64,000 nt of DNA from contig OY986435.1 of assembly GCA_963920525.1 (NCBI GenBank), positions 268,984,299 through 269,048,298 on the forward strand. The letters are read 5' to 3'. Shown here piece by piece: positions 1-10,395 of the stretch. Within the stretch, counting starts at the first letter, position 1; each line of letters opens with the position of its first letter. The notes below the pieces were generated by a model. It was not told the DNA's origin. It saw nothing but the letters and a program-made list of their open reading frames with translations, and ran no database searches. The DNA is from Dichetophora obliterata (Eukaryota > Arthropoda > Insecta > Diptera > Sciomyzidae). The position numbers were made by a program, and so were the translations under genes.

Positions 1-699
1 CATTAGTTGCAGATTTTGTATGAAATGTCAACTTCCTTTTGACAGTTTCGGTCACCGGCTCTCCGCCCTAACACTACCTTGTCAAATTTTGCCATTCCAC
101 CACTTGAGATTTTGCTACCAGGCAAACAGAAAACATAGCAAGCAAAATGCGGTTTATTTTCTGACGCCGATACGTTCATCCCCTCTACCGTGGCGCAACC
201 GCTCTGAACCTTTCCATTCTCACTGCGTTGTTGATGTAGATTTGCTATGTAATTGTTGTTGCACAGTTAGCTTGAATTTTTTTCTAGACTTTTTTTAGCT
301 ACAGTCGGCATATGACAACTGATTTATTTTATATAAGAGTTTAAATCAATTTTAGAAATTTTGTATAAATGGCTGAAACTATTTCTTTTATCTATATGAT
401 TTTTTAAATTATTTCATTATTGAATTCATTTAAAAATTTAAATCTTATTTCTATCTTTTTATATAATAACACAATATACATGCACGCTTTTTATATAGTT
501 TGTGTTGTGTATTTAAATAAGAATATATAAGAAATATATATAGTATATAAATTATATATAATTTAATATAATAAATGTACGCAGACAGTTTAACCGCCTA
601 GTGTTGTAAATTGAAAACGGAAACCAACGACAAGCAAGACACGAGAAACAATAGAATTTCGTATAGAAAAAGTATTGCTTCTCGTGTCTTATTTTGTCA
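1..699. other. No gene recognised; small hairpin near its right end
   Basis: The first 300 bases are less A+T-rich than what follows, and the rest is A+T-rich. I see no protein family in any frame; the 92-codon open frame at 20-298 has no recognisable motif. Bases 635-652 (AAGACACGAGAAACAATA) and 674-691 are an inverted repeat of about 18 bp with a loop of about 20 bp, just before the Helentron homology starts at 700. Confidence 0.4.
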
Positions 700-2601
700 A
701 AGTAATAAACAGTTTTCGTCATTGCTAACAAAGATTGGTGATGGTAAAAAACTTGAGCAAACGAGTTACATTTAATAGAGAGTGGATTTTTTACGAAGGA
801 CCAGCCGCCTGTGTCCAAATGGAATTTATTTAATAATTTTATCTCACGCGCAATAGAACACAACAAAATTTCCTCTGCAATAGATAACATTAGTGGATGT
901 AAAAATAACGAACAATTACAAGCAATTAAACAAAAATTGCATAATTTTAAAGTCATCGATACTGGTGGTTTACCTTCTGAAATTGTTTTTGTCATCAATA
1001 ACATTATCTAATAACTACAAATATTAATGTTAGCGATAGTTTGGCAAATGACTCTATTGGTGAACTAGTGCATATTGAAATTGACCAGAATGACCAGGTT
1101 AAAAAAGTTTGGCTGTAATTCGACGAGTCTAAAATTGGTCAGAAAACAAGAATTAAAGCTTCTGCTGACGCTCAATCGATTCAAGTTGGAAGAAGAGCTG
1201 TCCCAATACTACGAAAAAACGGTAGCATACCTCTTAATAAAAATAAAACAATCACAGTTATAAGAAATCATTTTCCATTAATTCTATATATATTAATGGC
1301 TATATATATTAATGGCTATAACTATTCATAAGTCACAGGGTGGATCATTCGCAGAGATTGCTTACTAATATGACAAAAAGCATTCCTTGCAATTACTCTA
1401 CGTCGCTTTGTCTCGTGTTACTAGTATTGACAAACTTTTTATCACTACCTCTGATGACGACCCTCAACAATTTATATTTCATCATGGAAGGCAAAATGAT
1501 TTTTCTAATGTTGATTTAATTCGCGAATTTCAAAGATTATCTCTTAACACATTAGAAACTAAATATATTACTATAAAAAATTTGATAGAGAGCAAACAGT
1601 TCTTTTCTGTAATGAGTTTAAATTGTCAGAGTCTCCATGCGCATTCTCAAGATCTTACCGATTCTATAACTCAAATCTGTGACATTATATTGTTATCAAA
1701 AACAAAAATGCAAAATGATGAAAGTATCGATATCACTAATTTCGCTTGTATATCTCAATTTCAGAGAAATAGTTGTCGTTCTGGAGGAGTTGCAATTTAT
1801 CGTAATTATAATAAAGATAAGTACAATACAGTCACTGGGAATATGTCAATATATTTAAACAGACTTCAGCTACAAAATTTTTCCGCTGATATTTCAAAAA
1901 TTGGAGAAGTATGTTCTGCAGATATGATAGATCATAATGGACAACATATTTTGATGATTTCGATTTACATTTCACCTCAGAATACGACAGAAAAAAACAA
2001 AATCGATAACATAATAAAATTTATCCACAGATTTTTTTATGTTATACACGAGCAGGTTTCATTGAACTGGGTGAAAATTATCACAAAATGCCAATTGTTT
2101 TTAGTGGAGATTTTAATTGCGATTTTAGGCATGAATCCTCAAATTCACTCAAACAATTCCTTTTTGCTAAATTTAATTTACAAATAATAAGCGATTCAAA
2201 TATTTGTATAACACGATTAGGAACAACTATTGATGCAGTATTTTCTAGAATCTATATATAGAATCTATAATAGATATATTGCCGACAAAACATCCTTAAC
2301 ATACGTTTGCTATTTCAGTTATCATAAACCTCTAAATTTCATTAATAAAATTCATAAAATTTCATTAATAAATTTAGTGAAATTAATGAATTTAATAAAA
2401 AAAATAAATAATAATTGAAAGCATTTACAAAAATAATTCAAAATGGATGTATTATGTAATGAAATAATATAATAATGATATGAAATAAAACTTACTGGTG
2501 TGATTATAACTTGTGTTTTTTTTAATTAATTTGATGTTATTTAAAATTTTTGAATTTAAAAATTATTTTATTATAAAAAACTAATAAATTTACAAATCTA
2601 T
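700..2601 (+). mobile_element. Helentron-type Helitron, copy 1 (5'-truncated, decayed)
   Basis: The stretch is nearly collinear with a second copy at 31431-33002 plus 37093-37331. Both carry the end of a Pif1-like helicase followed by an endonuclease-like domain, the arrangement known for Helentrons. Homology starts at 700; copy 2 runs further upstream into helicase sequence, so this copy is truncated at its 5' side. Shared sequence ends at about 2601. This copy lacks the piggyBac insertion found in copy 2 and reads straight through the corresponding site near 2316. Confidence 0.75.
811..2418 (+). pseudogene. Helentron helicase C-terminus plus endonuclease-like domain
   Basis: The coding remnant runs through open pieces at 811-1011, 1075-1263 and 1387-2187. 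The third piece opens with helicase motif VI (LLYVALSRVTS), typical of Pif1 helicases in Helitrons. It then passes into sequence containing MSLNCQSL and DIILLSKTKM, resembling the start of an exonuclease-endonuclease-phosphatase fold. Frameshifts and stops separate the pieces, for example in the helicase part near 1118 and 1265, where a duplicated TATATATATTAATGGC tract interrupts the frame. The Rep nuclease and most of the helicase are missing. Family-level call is firm; function is lost. Confidence 0.7.
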
Positions 2602-2938
2602 TTTTTGTTTTCATATATTAATCCAAGCCTGTACTTAATTTTAAATTAAAGTTTCATTAAAACCATATTTTAGTATTTCACAAATACTTGATTTGAAACC
2701 ATAGCTGGTGTGGACTTAAATGTAGTACAGAAAAGTTTCAATTTTAGTACAAGATTTCTAACCGTGTGCACATTGTGCAACGTGCAAGAGAGTGCTCGTA
2801 ACGGACGTTCTCACAAAGTCTGTCTCTCCAAAATGCATCTACCTTCTCTAGTTATACCATGGAACAAACCAACATGCAAGTGCACACATTGTTATTCATA
2901 CTAATTCTCTCAATACTCATATTCTCTTCTAACTTGCT
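2602..2938. other. Unassigned spacer
   Basis: A+T-rich DNA followed by about 200 bp of more mixed composition (2700-2900). A 64-codon open frame at 2710-2904 matches nothing I recognise. No repeat or RNA gene is visible. Confidence 0.4.
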
Positions 2939-2946
2939 TTCATGAC

Positions 2947-4295
2947 CAGAGTTACCAGGTGCTTTTCACCATTTACACCTAGATAGGATTTCAAAACCCC
3001 CTAAAATTCCCCTAAAATTGTTTTCAAAAAACATACAAAAAATTCATAGGGGCAACTTAAAAGTAGTGCAACTGCAATGCAAGCCTATGTATTTAAAGGG
3101 CTGAGCTAATCAACGTTTTTAACAAGGGCAGAAAGTTGCTTCATAGTTCTCAATTGTCCAAAGTGAAATTGGCCTTAAAATGAAGTCTTACTTTTGAAAG
3201 GAGGGTCCATCTCCCACTTGTTGATATAGTTTTGCGCATATCTTTTCTTGTCTATAGTTTTTCCCATACCTGCTTTATTTTTAGTTTTTACACGGAATCA
3301 CTCAATTGCACACGGTTAAAAAAAATTTTGGACTAAACTTGAAAATTCTTTGGATTACATATAGGACAATGCCAAAAATAGATTACTTTTTCATCCAAGG
3401 AAAAGTTTAACATTTTTCTATCCACAAAAGATTAGTTTTCGATCCGCAAAAAGTTTAAAAAAAGCAATGTAAATAAATATCAACTTAAAATAAAAGACTT
3501 TTCTGACCAGCTCATGATTTGAACACATGCCCTCTGCTTACTGGTCCACACCTTATCCACTCGTCCATCTCAGTGGTTAAGAAAGTTACGCTTATTTTGC
3601 ATCATAACGAATGCAAGTGAGCTTGCAGTAAGTAAGCAAGCGAGCAGAAACATGGGTTCGAGACCCAGCTAAATAAAAATAAATTACAAAAAATATTCTG
3701 TTCAAATCGTGGTTTGAACACACGTCTTCTGATGTGCTGGTCCAATACCTTATCTACTTGTCCAACTCAGTTATTAACATAGTTTCGCTTATTTTGCATC
3801 ATTACGAATGCAAGTTCTTTTCAGGAACGAGAGTTTGAGACCCAGCTCCTGCTTGGATTAAAAACTAATTCATTAATTAATTAAAACTGTTAAACTAATT
3901 TTTGGATTAAAAAATTGTGCTTTTTGGATTAAAAATTCCTTTAAACCAAAGATTGGATTAAAGAGTAGTCCACAATTTTTAACCGTACAAGTAAAGCGCG
4001 AAGCAAGTTTGCAGTGAAGTTGGAAATGATTGGTAATTTATTGGAAATCCTGCCAGTTCAGCTGTTTTTATAAAGTGTTGCTGAAATACCCAAATAACCA
4101 AATATCTTATTTTCTTAAATTTTTAGCACAATTTTAAGGAAAAGTAAATTTTAAGGTAAAGGTCAATTTTTCAAATACCCCTAAAAAAATTTAATCTCAC
4201 TAAAAAAAGCCCTAAAGATTCATTAACCAAAAAATCCCTCAACACAGCTAGAAAACCCCTAAGTCTAGGGGGAATCCCCTAACCTGGCAACACTG
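2947..4295. mobile_element. Non-autonomous hAT element with 8-bp target duplication
   Basis: The 1349-bp element begins CAGAGTTACCAGGT and ends ACCTGGCAACACTG, imperfect terminal inverted repeats of about 14 bp that start with the CAG common in hAT elements. It is flanked by the identical octamer TTCATGAC at 2939-2946 and 4296-4303. The inner termini have further matching C/G-rich tracts (ccctaaaattcccc on the left, ctaagtctagggggaat on the right). No transposase is encoded, so it would move only in trans. It carries a duplicated tRNA-like segment inside. Confidence 0.85.
3481..3880 (-). repeat. Tandem pair of tRNA-like segments inside the hAT element
   Basis: Two similar segments of about 190 bp start near 3508 and 3700. 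On the minus strand each has a degenerate RNA polymerase III A-box-like stretch and a GTTCAAA B-box-like stretch. On the plus strand GGGTTCGAGACCC at 3655-3667 and GAGTTTGAGACCC near 3829 also look like B boxes. Neither folds into a convincing cloverleaf. They could be decayed tRNA-derived SINE heads captured by the element, or chance resemblance amplified by duplication. Confidence 0.3.
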
Positions 4296-4441
4296 TTCAT
4301 GACCACACTTTTGAGTTATATTTAGTTTAATAAAAAAGCAGGTTTACTTAACTAAAAATATTTAATCCTACAAAAATTTCACAATACATTAGAGAAATAC
4401 TCACCGCAGAGATTAGATAGAATTACAAGAAATATACTTGC

Positions 4442-4799
4442 CAATAAAACATGCTCCACTCATAACAGCTTTATCAATAGAATTTGTTGCGAAGTCGCAT
4501 TGAGATGCTATGGTTAAAATACTCATGCCCATGGTTTCGTTGATGACCATCATCATCAGCAGACCGCTTGACAACCATACAATCAGTTGCGTCTTACCGA
4601 AACCTTAATGATTATTAAAATTCAAGCTAAAGCGCTGAACGTTTTTATGTAAAACAGCATTACCGATCATTGCCAATACATCCTCATAATCCTGTGGTAC
4701 TTCCTTTTCTGGTATTTTTGGTTTTCCTCCATTCATAGCTAAAACTTTACCATTAGTTAGGCCATTACTCTCCACTTGGTGCAGCTCATTAAGAGCCAT
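4442..4799 (-). CDS. SV2-like MFS transporter, exons 1-2 (N-terminal part only)
   Basis: Two exons on the minus strand, 4799-4664 and 4603-4442, are joined by a 60-bp GT-AG intron in phase 1. They encode about 99 residues: a polar N-terminus (MALNELHQVES...), then GFGKTQLIVWLSSGL and the first transmembrane helix with VINETMGMSIL. This matches the start of insect synaptic-vesicle-glycoprotein-2-like and SVOP-like transporters, where FGK(T)Q precedes helix 1. The protein would be a 12-helix membrane carrier of unknown substrate. Exon 2 ends ATTG|GCAAGT, a GC-type donor in phase 1. No continuation lies between 4441 and 1. The complementary exons 3-10 lie at 45.7-47.4 kb, upstream on this strand, so they cannot follow in this order. 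Confidence 0.75.
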
Positions 4800-5178
4800 T
4801 TTTTTTTCAATAACGATAACTTGTTTTCTTATTTTTAAGTAAAATAATCTGTAGAAAATGTGTTAACACAGTTAACTTTATGTTTCACTTGATAGCGTTT
4901 TGTGTATTTGGAACAATTTTATGCGCTCTGCTCGATCGACACAATTAGATGAAACCTTTGCCAAACCTTAACTGATCAGACATAGAATTTGCGGCATTGG
5001 GTAAGCTCGTTGTGGAAATCGGAAATGGCGTCGCGTCAAAAATTTTCCTAGTAGCTGGAAGTAAGACATTGTTCTAACCGAGTTGTAAAGATAAAGAAAT
5101 GAAATACGCTGCTTCAAACACTATAAGCAGCACATTTCTATCAGAGCTTGTTTTCTTCATTTATAAATGCAAGATGCG

Positions 5179-5210
5179 CACTGATGCCCATCTATTTAAC
5201 ATAGTTTATA
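5179..5210 (-). promoter_or_regulatory. Candidate core promoter (TATA box and TCAGTG initiator)
   Basis: On the minus strand TATAAA (5210-5205) is followed by the arthropod initiator TCAGTG (5184-5179). The initiator A lies 28 bp after the first T of the TATA box, the classical spacing. The predicted start at 5182 would leave about 380 nt of leader before the SV2-like ATG at 4799. No downstream promoter element is evident at +28. The spacing and orientation support it, but in A+T-rich DNA chance matches occur. Confidence 0.4.
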
Positions 5211-6234
5211 AACTACACTCAGAGAAAAAAAATAATCATTTAACTCACTGTTAGACATTCTGGTAATATTTCCGTCAGAAAGTATAGGACGCCGGGAAAA
5301 ATTTAACCGAAACTTTTGTATACATGTGATCTTGCATCGCATCCCAACACATGCATTTTTATGCTTCATCAAACATGTAGTGAACTCACTTACTCAAGTA
5401 GGTTTTTTTAATTTATTTTGAAACAACTACTTTTAACTCTTTCCTTTACATGCATCTGCATATAGTGCTATCTCTTTTTAAAATCTGTTAAACCGGGTTT
5501 AGGCTTAGTATAAATAGGTTATTCTACCTAATTGTTTAACCATTGGTTTGCTTATAAATATACTGAAATCCAACCTGTATATAAACCATGCACATACCAG
5601 TATTGTCCCAAAAATGTATCTCGAAATAAAAACCGTATTAAAATATTTGTTGGCTTTATTAAATCAAATAGATAATGATTAAAATATTATTAATTTACTA
5701 TTATCACTTTTTTCACATAAATTATAATACAAAAGAATATTATTCGTTTACAATAAATAAAAAGTGCTAAGAAAATAATTCAACGACTAGTTCATTCATT
5801 TAAAGCTTTAATTGCACTCTTAAGGAACTTGGTTTTTAAGGCAAAAGTAAAATAAATAAGTAATGTTTGATATACATTTTACAATTAAAGTTATAACTCA
5901 AAAATCATTTGCACAGATCTGCATAAAAAATAATACAAGTCCGAAGAATAAACGTAAAATTAAATTTTTCTTTTAATTTTAAAATTTTTAAAATAATTTT
6001 TAGGAGAGGAAGGTTAACGAAAGTGAAAGTTTTAAAGTTTTAATGAAAATTATATTTCCAAGGCAGTTACCGAAAATTAGATTCTTCCACAAGTATAATA
6101 TAGAAAATATCTTAGAAATATTTACAAGGCTTACAGTCCATAGCAAAGGGAATAGATTTTAATTCTTTTTTGGTTGAAAATGGATTTAAAATATTTAAAG
6201 AAAAATCGAAATTTAATGAAAGAAATGCAATATA
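5211..6234. other. No gene recognised
   Basis: A+T-rich DNA without a coding signature. Bases 6003-6030 (GGAGAGGAAGGTTAACGAAA) resemble, in the opposite orientation, the end of the first visible exon of the DUF4806-like remnant near 10100-10127, so a small inverted duplicate of that exon-intron junction may lie here. Confidence 0.35.
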
Positions 6235-6453
6235 CAGATGTGGTCAAAATAGTAGCACTGCTCTTGTTTTCAGACATGTTTAGATAAATAATTCTAGTCT
6301 AGAAATTTCGGATCCGATAAACCCATTATCACTTCTATATGTACTTTCAACATTGGTTCTAAATCTGTACTCAATTTCCTCCTATATTGTAAAATTTCCA
6401 AGGTACAGGGTGTTTTACGTTTTTGGCACGTGTTAATTATTATGGATCTAGAA

Positions 6454-8994
6454 CAGCGGTTCTCAACTGGTGGGGCGCCCCCCCCCCCTGGGGGCCTGAG
6501 CAGTTTCCAGGGGGGGGCGCGTAAAAATTTGAAAAATGTTATTCAAATAAAAATTCAAGTATTGCTTAAAGTTGCAGAGTACTGATTGTAAAAGCGCCCA
6601 TACACGAACGACCATATCCCACAACATGTACGTGTACCCGGTTTTTGTTTAGCCACATACAACCAACCAACCAACCAAGTTGACGAACATGTCCGCCTGT
6701 GTGTGGTCCGCTTAAAGCACTGAACGCCCCCTGCTTATTTCATTGCTTTATTAGTCAGTGCAACACTGTTTTTGCTGTTCTTGTATTCTATTCTTGTAAA
6801 ATATTTGGTCAGTGGAAGTAAAGGTCTGCTTAAAAATTAAAATGTCGGATAAAAGTGGTAAAAAGCGACTTTATAACGAGGAATATCTTACATATGGATT
6901 CTCATCATCTGAAAGAAATGGTGTTTCCCAGCCACAATGTGTAATTTGTCACCAAGTTTTGAGCAATGACGCTATGCGACCAAGCCGATTGCAGCGGCAC
7001 TTTCTTTCAAAGCACCCCGAACTTAAGGATAAAAAGAAGAGCTTTTTTGCTGCAAAACAAGTTTCATTAAAACGAATAAGATTAGATTCAGCCAGATGCT
7101 TCAAGTTGAATGCCGAAAAGGCAGTAGAGGCTTCCTACGAGCTGTCCCTTTTGATCGCAAAAAATAAGAAGGCGCACACGATCGGTGAAACTTTAGTTAA
7201 GCCATCCCTACTTGCTGTGGCGAAAATTTTGCTTGACGAAGACAGCTACCAAAAGGTAAGCCAAATTTCTTTGTCCAATGACACCGTAAAACGAAGAATT
7301 GATGACATGGCTGCAGATTTAAGGAAGCAGCTGATAGAAAAGCTAAAAACATGTTCATTTTTTGCTTTGCAGTGTGATGAAACTACAGATATTTCGCAAT
7401 GCAGCCAACTCTTATTTTATTGCCGGTTTATTGGGGATGATAAAATTCAAGAAGAGTTGATGTTTTGTAAGGCTCTTCAAACAACATCAAAAGGTGCAGA
7501 CATTTTTGCAGCTCTTTGCAACTTCATGGATGAAAACTCACTGCCTTGGCAAAAAGTGGTTGGAATATGTACTGATGGGGCACCTGCCATGATAGGTTCA
7601 CGATGTGGATTTATAGCATTAGCCAAAGAAAGGAACGTGGATATAATTGGTTCTCACTGCTTAATACACCGACAAGCCCTGGCTGCCAAAACATTGCCAT
7701 ATGAACTTAAGAATGCAATGAAAGTTGCAATAGATGTTGTTAATTTTGTTAAATCAAGTGCATTAAGAACAAGACTTTTTGAATGTCTTTGCAGTGAGCT
7801 TAACGCCAATCATCACTCTTTACTTTTTCACACCGAAGTTCCTTGGCTTTCTAAGGGAAACATGCTGGCTAGACTTTATGAGCTAAGGAACAAAGTGGAA
7901 ACCTTTCTGCATAACGAAGGCAAAAAAGACCTTTACGACTCTTTTGTTTCGAATAATTTTTGTTTTTATTTGGCTTACCTTTCTGACCATTTTGAAGCGT
8001 TAAATAACTTGAATTTGAAGTTACAAGGCGCAAATACTAATATTTTGAATGCTAATGACGTAATTAATGCTTTTCTTGAAAAAATTTTACCATGCAAGCG
8101 GCGTCTTCAGGGAGCAGATGCAAGTTATTCAGCTTTTCCTCGCCTCAACGAACTTTTGATGGACAAACAAATTTATAATTTGCAGCATAAAAATCTTCTG
8201 ATTTCCCACCTTGACTCTCTGTATGGGGAATTTGAGCGTTATTTTCCCGATATTTCATCAAAAAACTGGAAAGCAAAGCTAGTTCGTGACCCTTTTACTA
8301 TTGATGTTATCTTACTTCCTGAAAACATTCAAGAAGAGGCATTAGAGCTGAAGTGTGATTCATGTGCCAAAATGCAGTTTTCTGTTTTAAGTTGTGAGCA
8401 GTTTTGGATAAAATACCAATTAATTTATCCTCTGGTTAGTGCAGAGGCATTACGTATGTTAGTGCAGTTTTCCTCCACATATTTGTGCGAGTCAAGCTTC
8501 TCGGCTTTAATATATATAAAAACAAAAAAAAAAGTCAAGACTTAATGTTGAAAACGATCTCAGGTGTGCACTCACTAAGTCAAGTCCAAATATAAAAAAA
8601 ATAGTTGGTCAAAAGACTTGTCAGCAATCACATTAACTTTATCTATAAATTATTTTATAAAGCTTTTTTTTTTTCATTACTATAAATTTTTTTACCTTAT
8701 ATTTTATATGATTTTAATGTCATGAATATTTTTTAAAAAGTTAACTGAACAAGGTTTAATAAAAACGCAATGATCTCATATATATAATATAATTTTATTA
8801 TATTTTAATTCTATTATTTGAAGTATAGTACATTTAAAATGCATTAAATTTTAATTTTTATTGTATAACATTACTTATTTTAAAAAATAAACCTATTTTT
8901 GAATTGAAAAAATAATTTGTTTGGGGGGGGGGGGGCGCAAGCTTGATGTGAATATGGAATGGGGGGCGCGACCAAAAACTGTTGAGAACTACTG
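6454..8994 (+). mobile_element. hAT (Buster/Charlie-like) element, nearly intact
   Basis: The 2541-bp element has termini CAGCGGTTCTCAACTGG and, inward from the right, CAGTAGTTCTCAACAG, resembling the CAGNGGTTCTCAAC ends of SPIN/Charlie-type hAT families. It is flanked by the exact octamer ATCTAGAA at 6446-6453 and 8995-9002. G/C homopolymer runs (6481-6488, 8924-8935) sit just inside both ends. It carries one long transposase frame on the plus strand with a single late frameshift. It sits in the left arm of the Tc1-like element, whose other arm preserves the empty site near 9229. Confidence 0.93.
6842..8545 (+). CDS. hAT transposase (BED finger, RNase H-like core, hATC)
   Basis: I start at the ATG at 6842 (MSDKSGKKRLYNEEYL); the open frame extends 10 codons upstream only with a GTG. 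The 567 codons hold a BED-type zinc finger with C33, C36, H53 and H58. The hAT catalytic region follows, with CDETTDIS (D near 179) and CTDGAPAMIG (D near 245), then SHCLIHRQ near 273 and EVPWLSKG. A dimerisation domain ends in YLCESSFSAL. The frame leaves the expected C-terminus inside a 10-A run at 8523-8532: one more A/T-rich slip would continue about 30 codons to a stop at 8634-8636. The lesion is in a homopolymer and could be a real inactivating indel or a sequencing error. The relatives are ZBED5/SCAND3-like domesticated proteins. Confidence 0.88.
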   Translation: MSDKSGKKRLYNEEYLTYGFSSSERNGVSQPQCVICHQVLSNDAMRPSRLQRHFLSKHPELKDKKKSFFAAKQVSLKRIRLDSARCFKLNAEKAVEASYELSLLIAKNKKAHTIGETLVKPSLLAVAKILLDEDSYQKVSQISLSNDTVKRRIDDMAADLRKQLIEKLKTCSFFALQCDETTDISQCSQLLFYCRFIGDDKIQEELMFCKALQTTSKGADIFAALCNFMDENSLPWQKVVGICTDGAPAMIGSRCGFIALAKERNVDIIGSHCLIHRQALAAKTLPYELKNAMKVAIDVVNFVKSSALRTRLFECLCSELNANHHSLLFHTEVPWLSKGNMLARLYELRNKVETFLHNEGKKDLYDSFVSNNFCFYLAYLSDHFEALNNLNLKLQGANTNILNANDVINAFLEKILPCKRRLQGADASYSAFPRLNELLMDKQIYNLQHKNLLISHLDSLYGEFERYFPDISSKNWKAKLVRDPFTIDVILLPENIQEEALELKCDSCAKMQFSVLSCEQFWIKYQLIYPLVSAEALRMLVQFSSTYLCESSFSALIYIKTKKKVKT

Positions 8995-9562
8995 ATCTAG
9001 AATCTAGACTACTAACCAAAAATAAAAAGTAATATTTCGTAAAAAAAAGTAAAAATACAAAATTTGTTGATATTTCGTTGAATAATATCAAAATTTTTGC
9101 TCCGCTAGCGCACATTACACTATACTGGTTGAGATATTGATTGAAAAGTTGAAATTTTTTCTAATATGCAAAATATGTACTGTTTTTTTTTACTTTATGG
9201 TTAGTAGTCTAGATTCTAGATCAGTAATACTAAATACGTGCCAAAGACGTAAAACACCCTGTATCTTGAAAATTTTACAATATAGGAGGAAACTGAGTAT
9301 AGATTTTAGAACCAGTTTCAATACTGGTACATATAGAAGTGATAATGGGTTTATCGGATCCGAAATGTCTAGACTAAAATTATTTATCTAAACATGTCTG
9401 ATTATAAGAGCAGTGCTACTATTTTGACCACAGCTGTATGAAAAGTACACTGTTGTATTGCGAAATTTAACTGACAATGGAACCTTGCAGACCTGTGCTT
9501 AAATTTTTACTTTTTGACAGTTTTCTTTGTTTGTGTCTATTGTGCGACAATTCAATGGATTT

Positions 9563-10224
9563 TCATATCTCTTTTTTAACTTCTTTTCGGCCCTTTGTTA
9601 GAAAAACGCCTAAAGGAAGTAAATAATTTGGCATTTTATATATGAAAATGGAATGTACTTCCATCCGTCCATCCCAATTGAACTCCGCAATGCAAGAGTC
9701 AGTTACAATGCATCTGAACATTTCATCTGCAGATGGATATGCTGTTTTTTGCTTCATCAAATACATATTCTATAAAAAATGGGAACATTTTGTGACTTTT
9801 AAAGCATTTAAAATATTTTTTTATCTCACCATTGAGTTTAAAAAGTTTTCTGCAGACAACCGCACCTCTAAATCCATTATGTCCATTGTAAAAGATAATG
9901 GAAATCTTGACGCAATTTCAACTTCGATTTCATTTAATTCGTCTCCAAGTAATCTTTTAGTTGCCTTGAGCACTTGCTTTAATATAACAAGATTTTCTCG
10001 AATCATTTTATTTTGAACGAGAATTTCAGTTCTGGTTATCGCCTAGGAAAAATATATTTAATTTACATACTATAGAGTTATAAATTTCATTAACTTACAC
10101 TTTCGCTAACCTTCCTCTCCAGATCATTTAATTGGTCTTGAATTTTTGTTTAGTTGTTAATAATGCCTTTAAATAGCCCAGCTATATTTTTACTAGAAAT
10201 GTTTTCTTCCTGTTCATTCTCTGC
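9563..10224 (-). pseudogene. Broken gene resembling DUF4806
   Basis: On the minus strand three exon-like pieces can be joined: about 10224-10096 (acidic, ending IQDQLNDLERKVSES before GTAAGT), about 10042-9838 (AITRTEILVQNKMIRENL..., ending near LSAENFLNSM before GTGAGA) and about 9770-9563. The second piece is coiled-coil-like and then reads SRFPLSFTMDIMDLEVRL, like the start of DUF4806. The third reads AEFNWDGR, like the YSWxGR signature of that domain. An in-frame TAA near 10149 interrupts the first piece, and no start or upstream exon is visible. It is probably a decayed copy or a fragment of a multi-exon gene. Domain assignment is by motif memory only. Confidence 0.5.
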
Positions 10225-10395
10225 TATATAAAGAAAGATGAAAAAAAATTTAATTATGACAATAGCACACTATACAATTTTCAACACTATTTATGGTGCC
10301 TAACAGTCTTCATTTTTTTAATAATGATTGGGCCAAGTGGTTGCTATTCTGAAAAATAGCATTTAAAAAAACATATTATAAAACTTATTTAATGA

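Larger units (their letters stand above)
6235..9436. mobile_element. Tc1/mariner-like non-autonomous element with long inverted repeats, split by a hAT
   Basis: The ends are CAGATGTGGTCAAAATAGTA and, read inward from the right, CAGCTGTGGTCAAAATAGTA, flanked by TA (6233-6234 and 9437-9438). Without the hAT insertion it is about 650 bp. The inverted arms are about 250 bp: 6235-6453 continuing at 9003-9035, and about 9190-9436. A short unpaired centre separates them and no transposase is encoded. The arms match closely through a segment containing TAAAACACCCTGTA. Superfamily call rests on the TA duplication and the GTGGTCAAAATAG terminus. Confidence 0.85.

Noticed and set aside
20..298. 92-codon open frame at the left edge
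   Set aside because: No motif, low-complexity ends, no splice or promoter context; expected by chance in a less A+T-rich patch.
9137..9391. 84-codon frame in the right arm of the Tc1-like element
   Set aside because: Lies in a terminal inverted repeat and contains no transposase motif.
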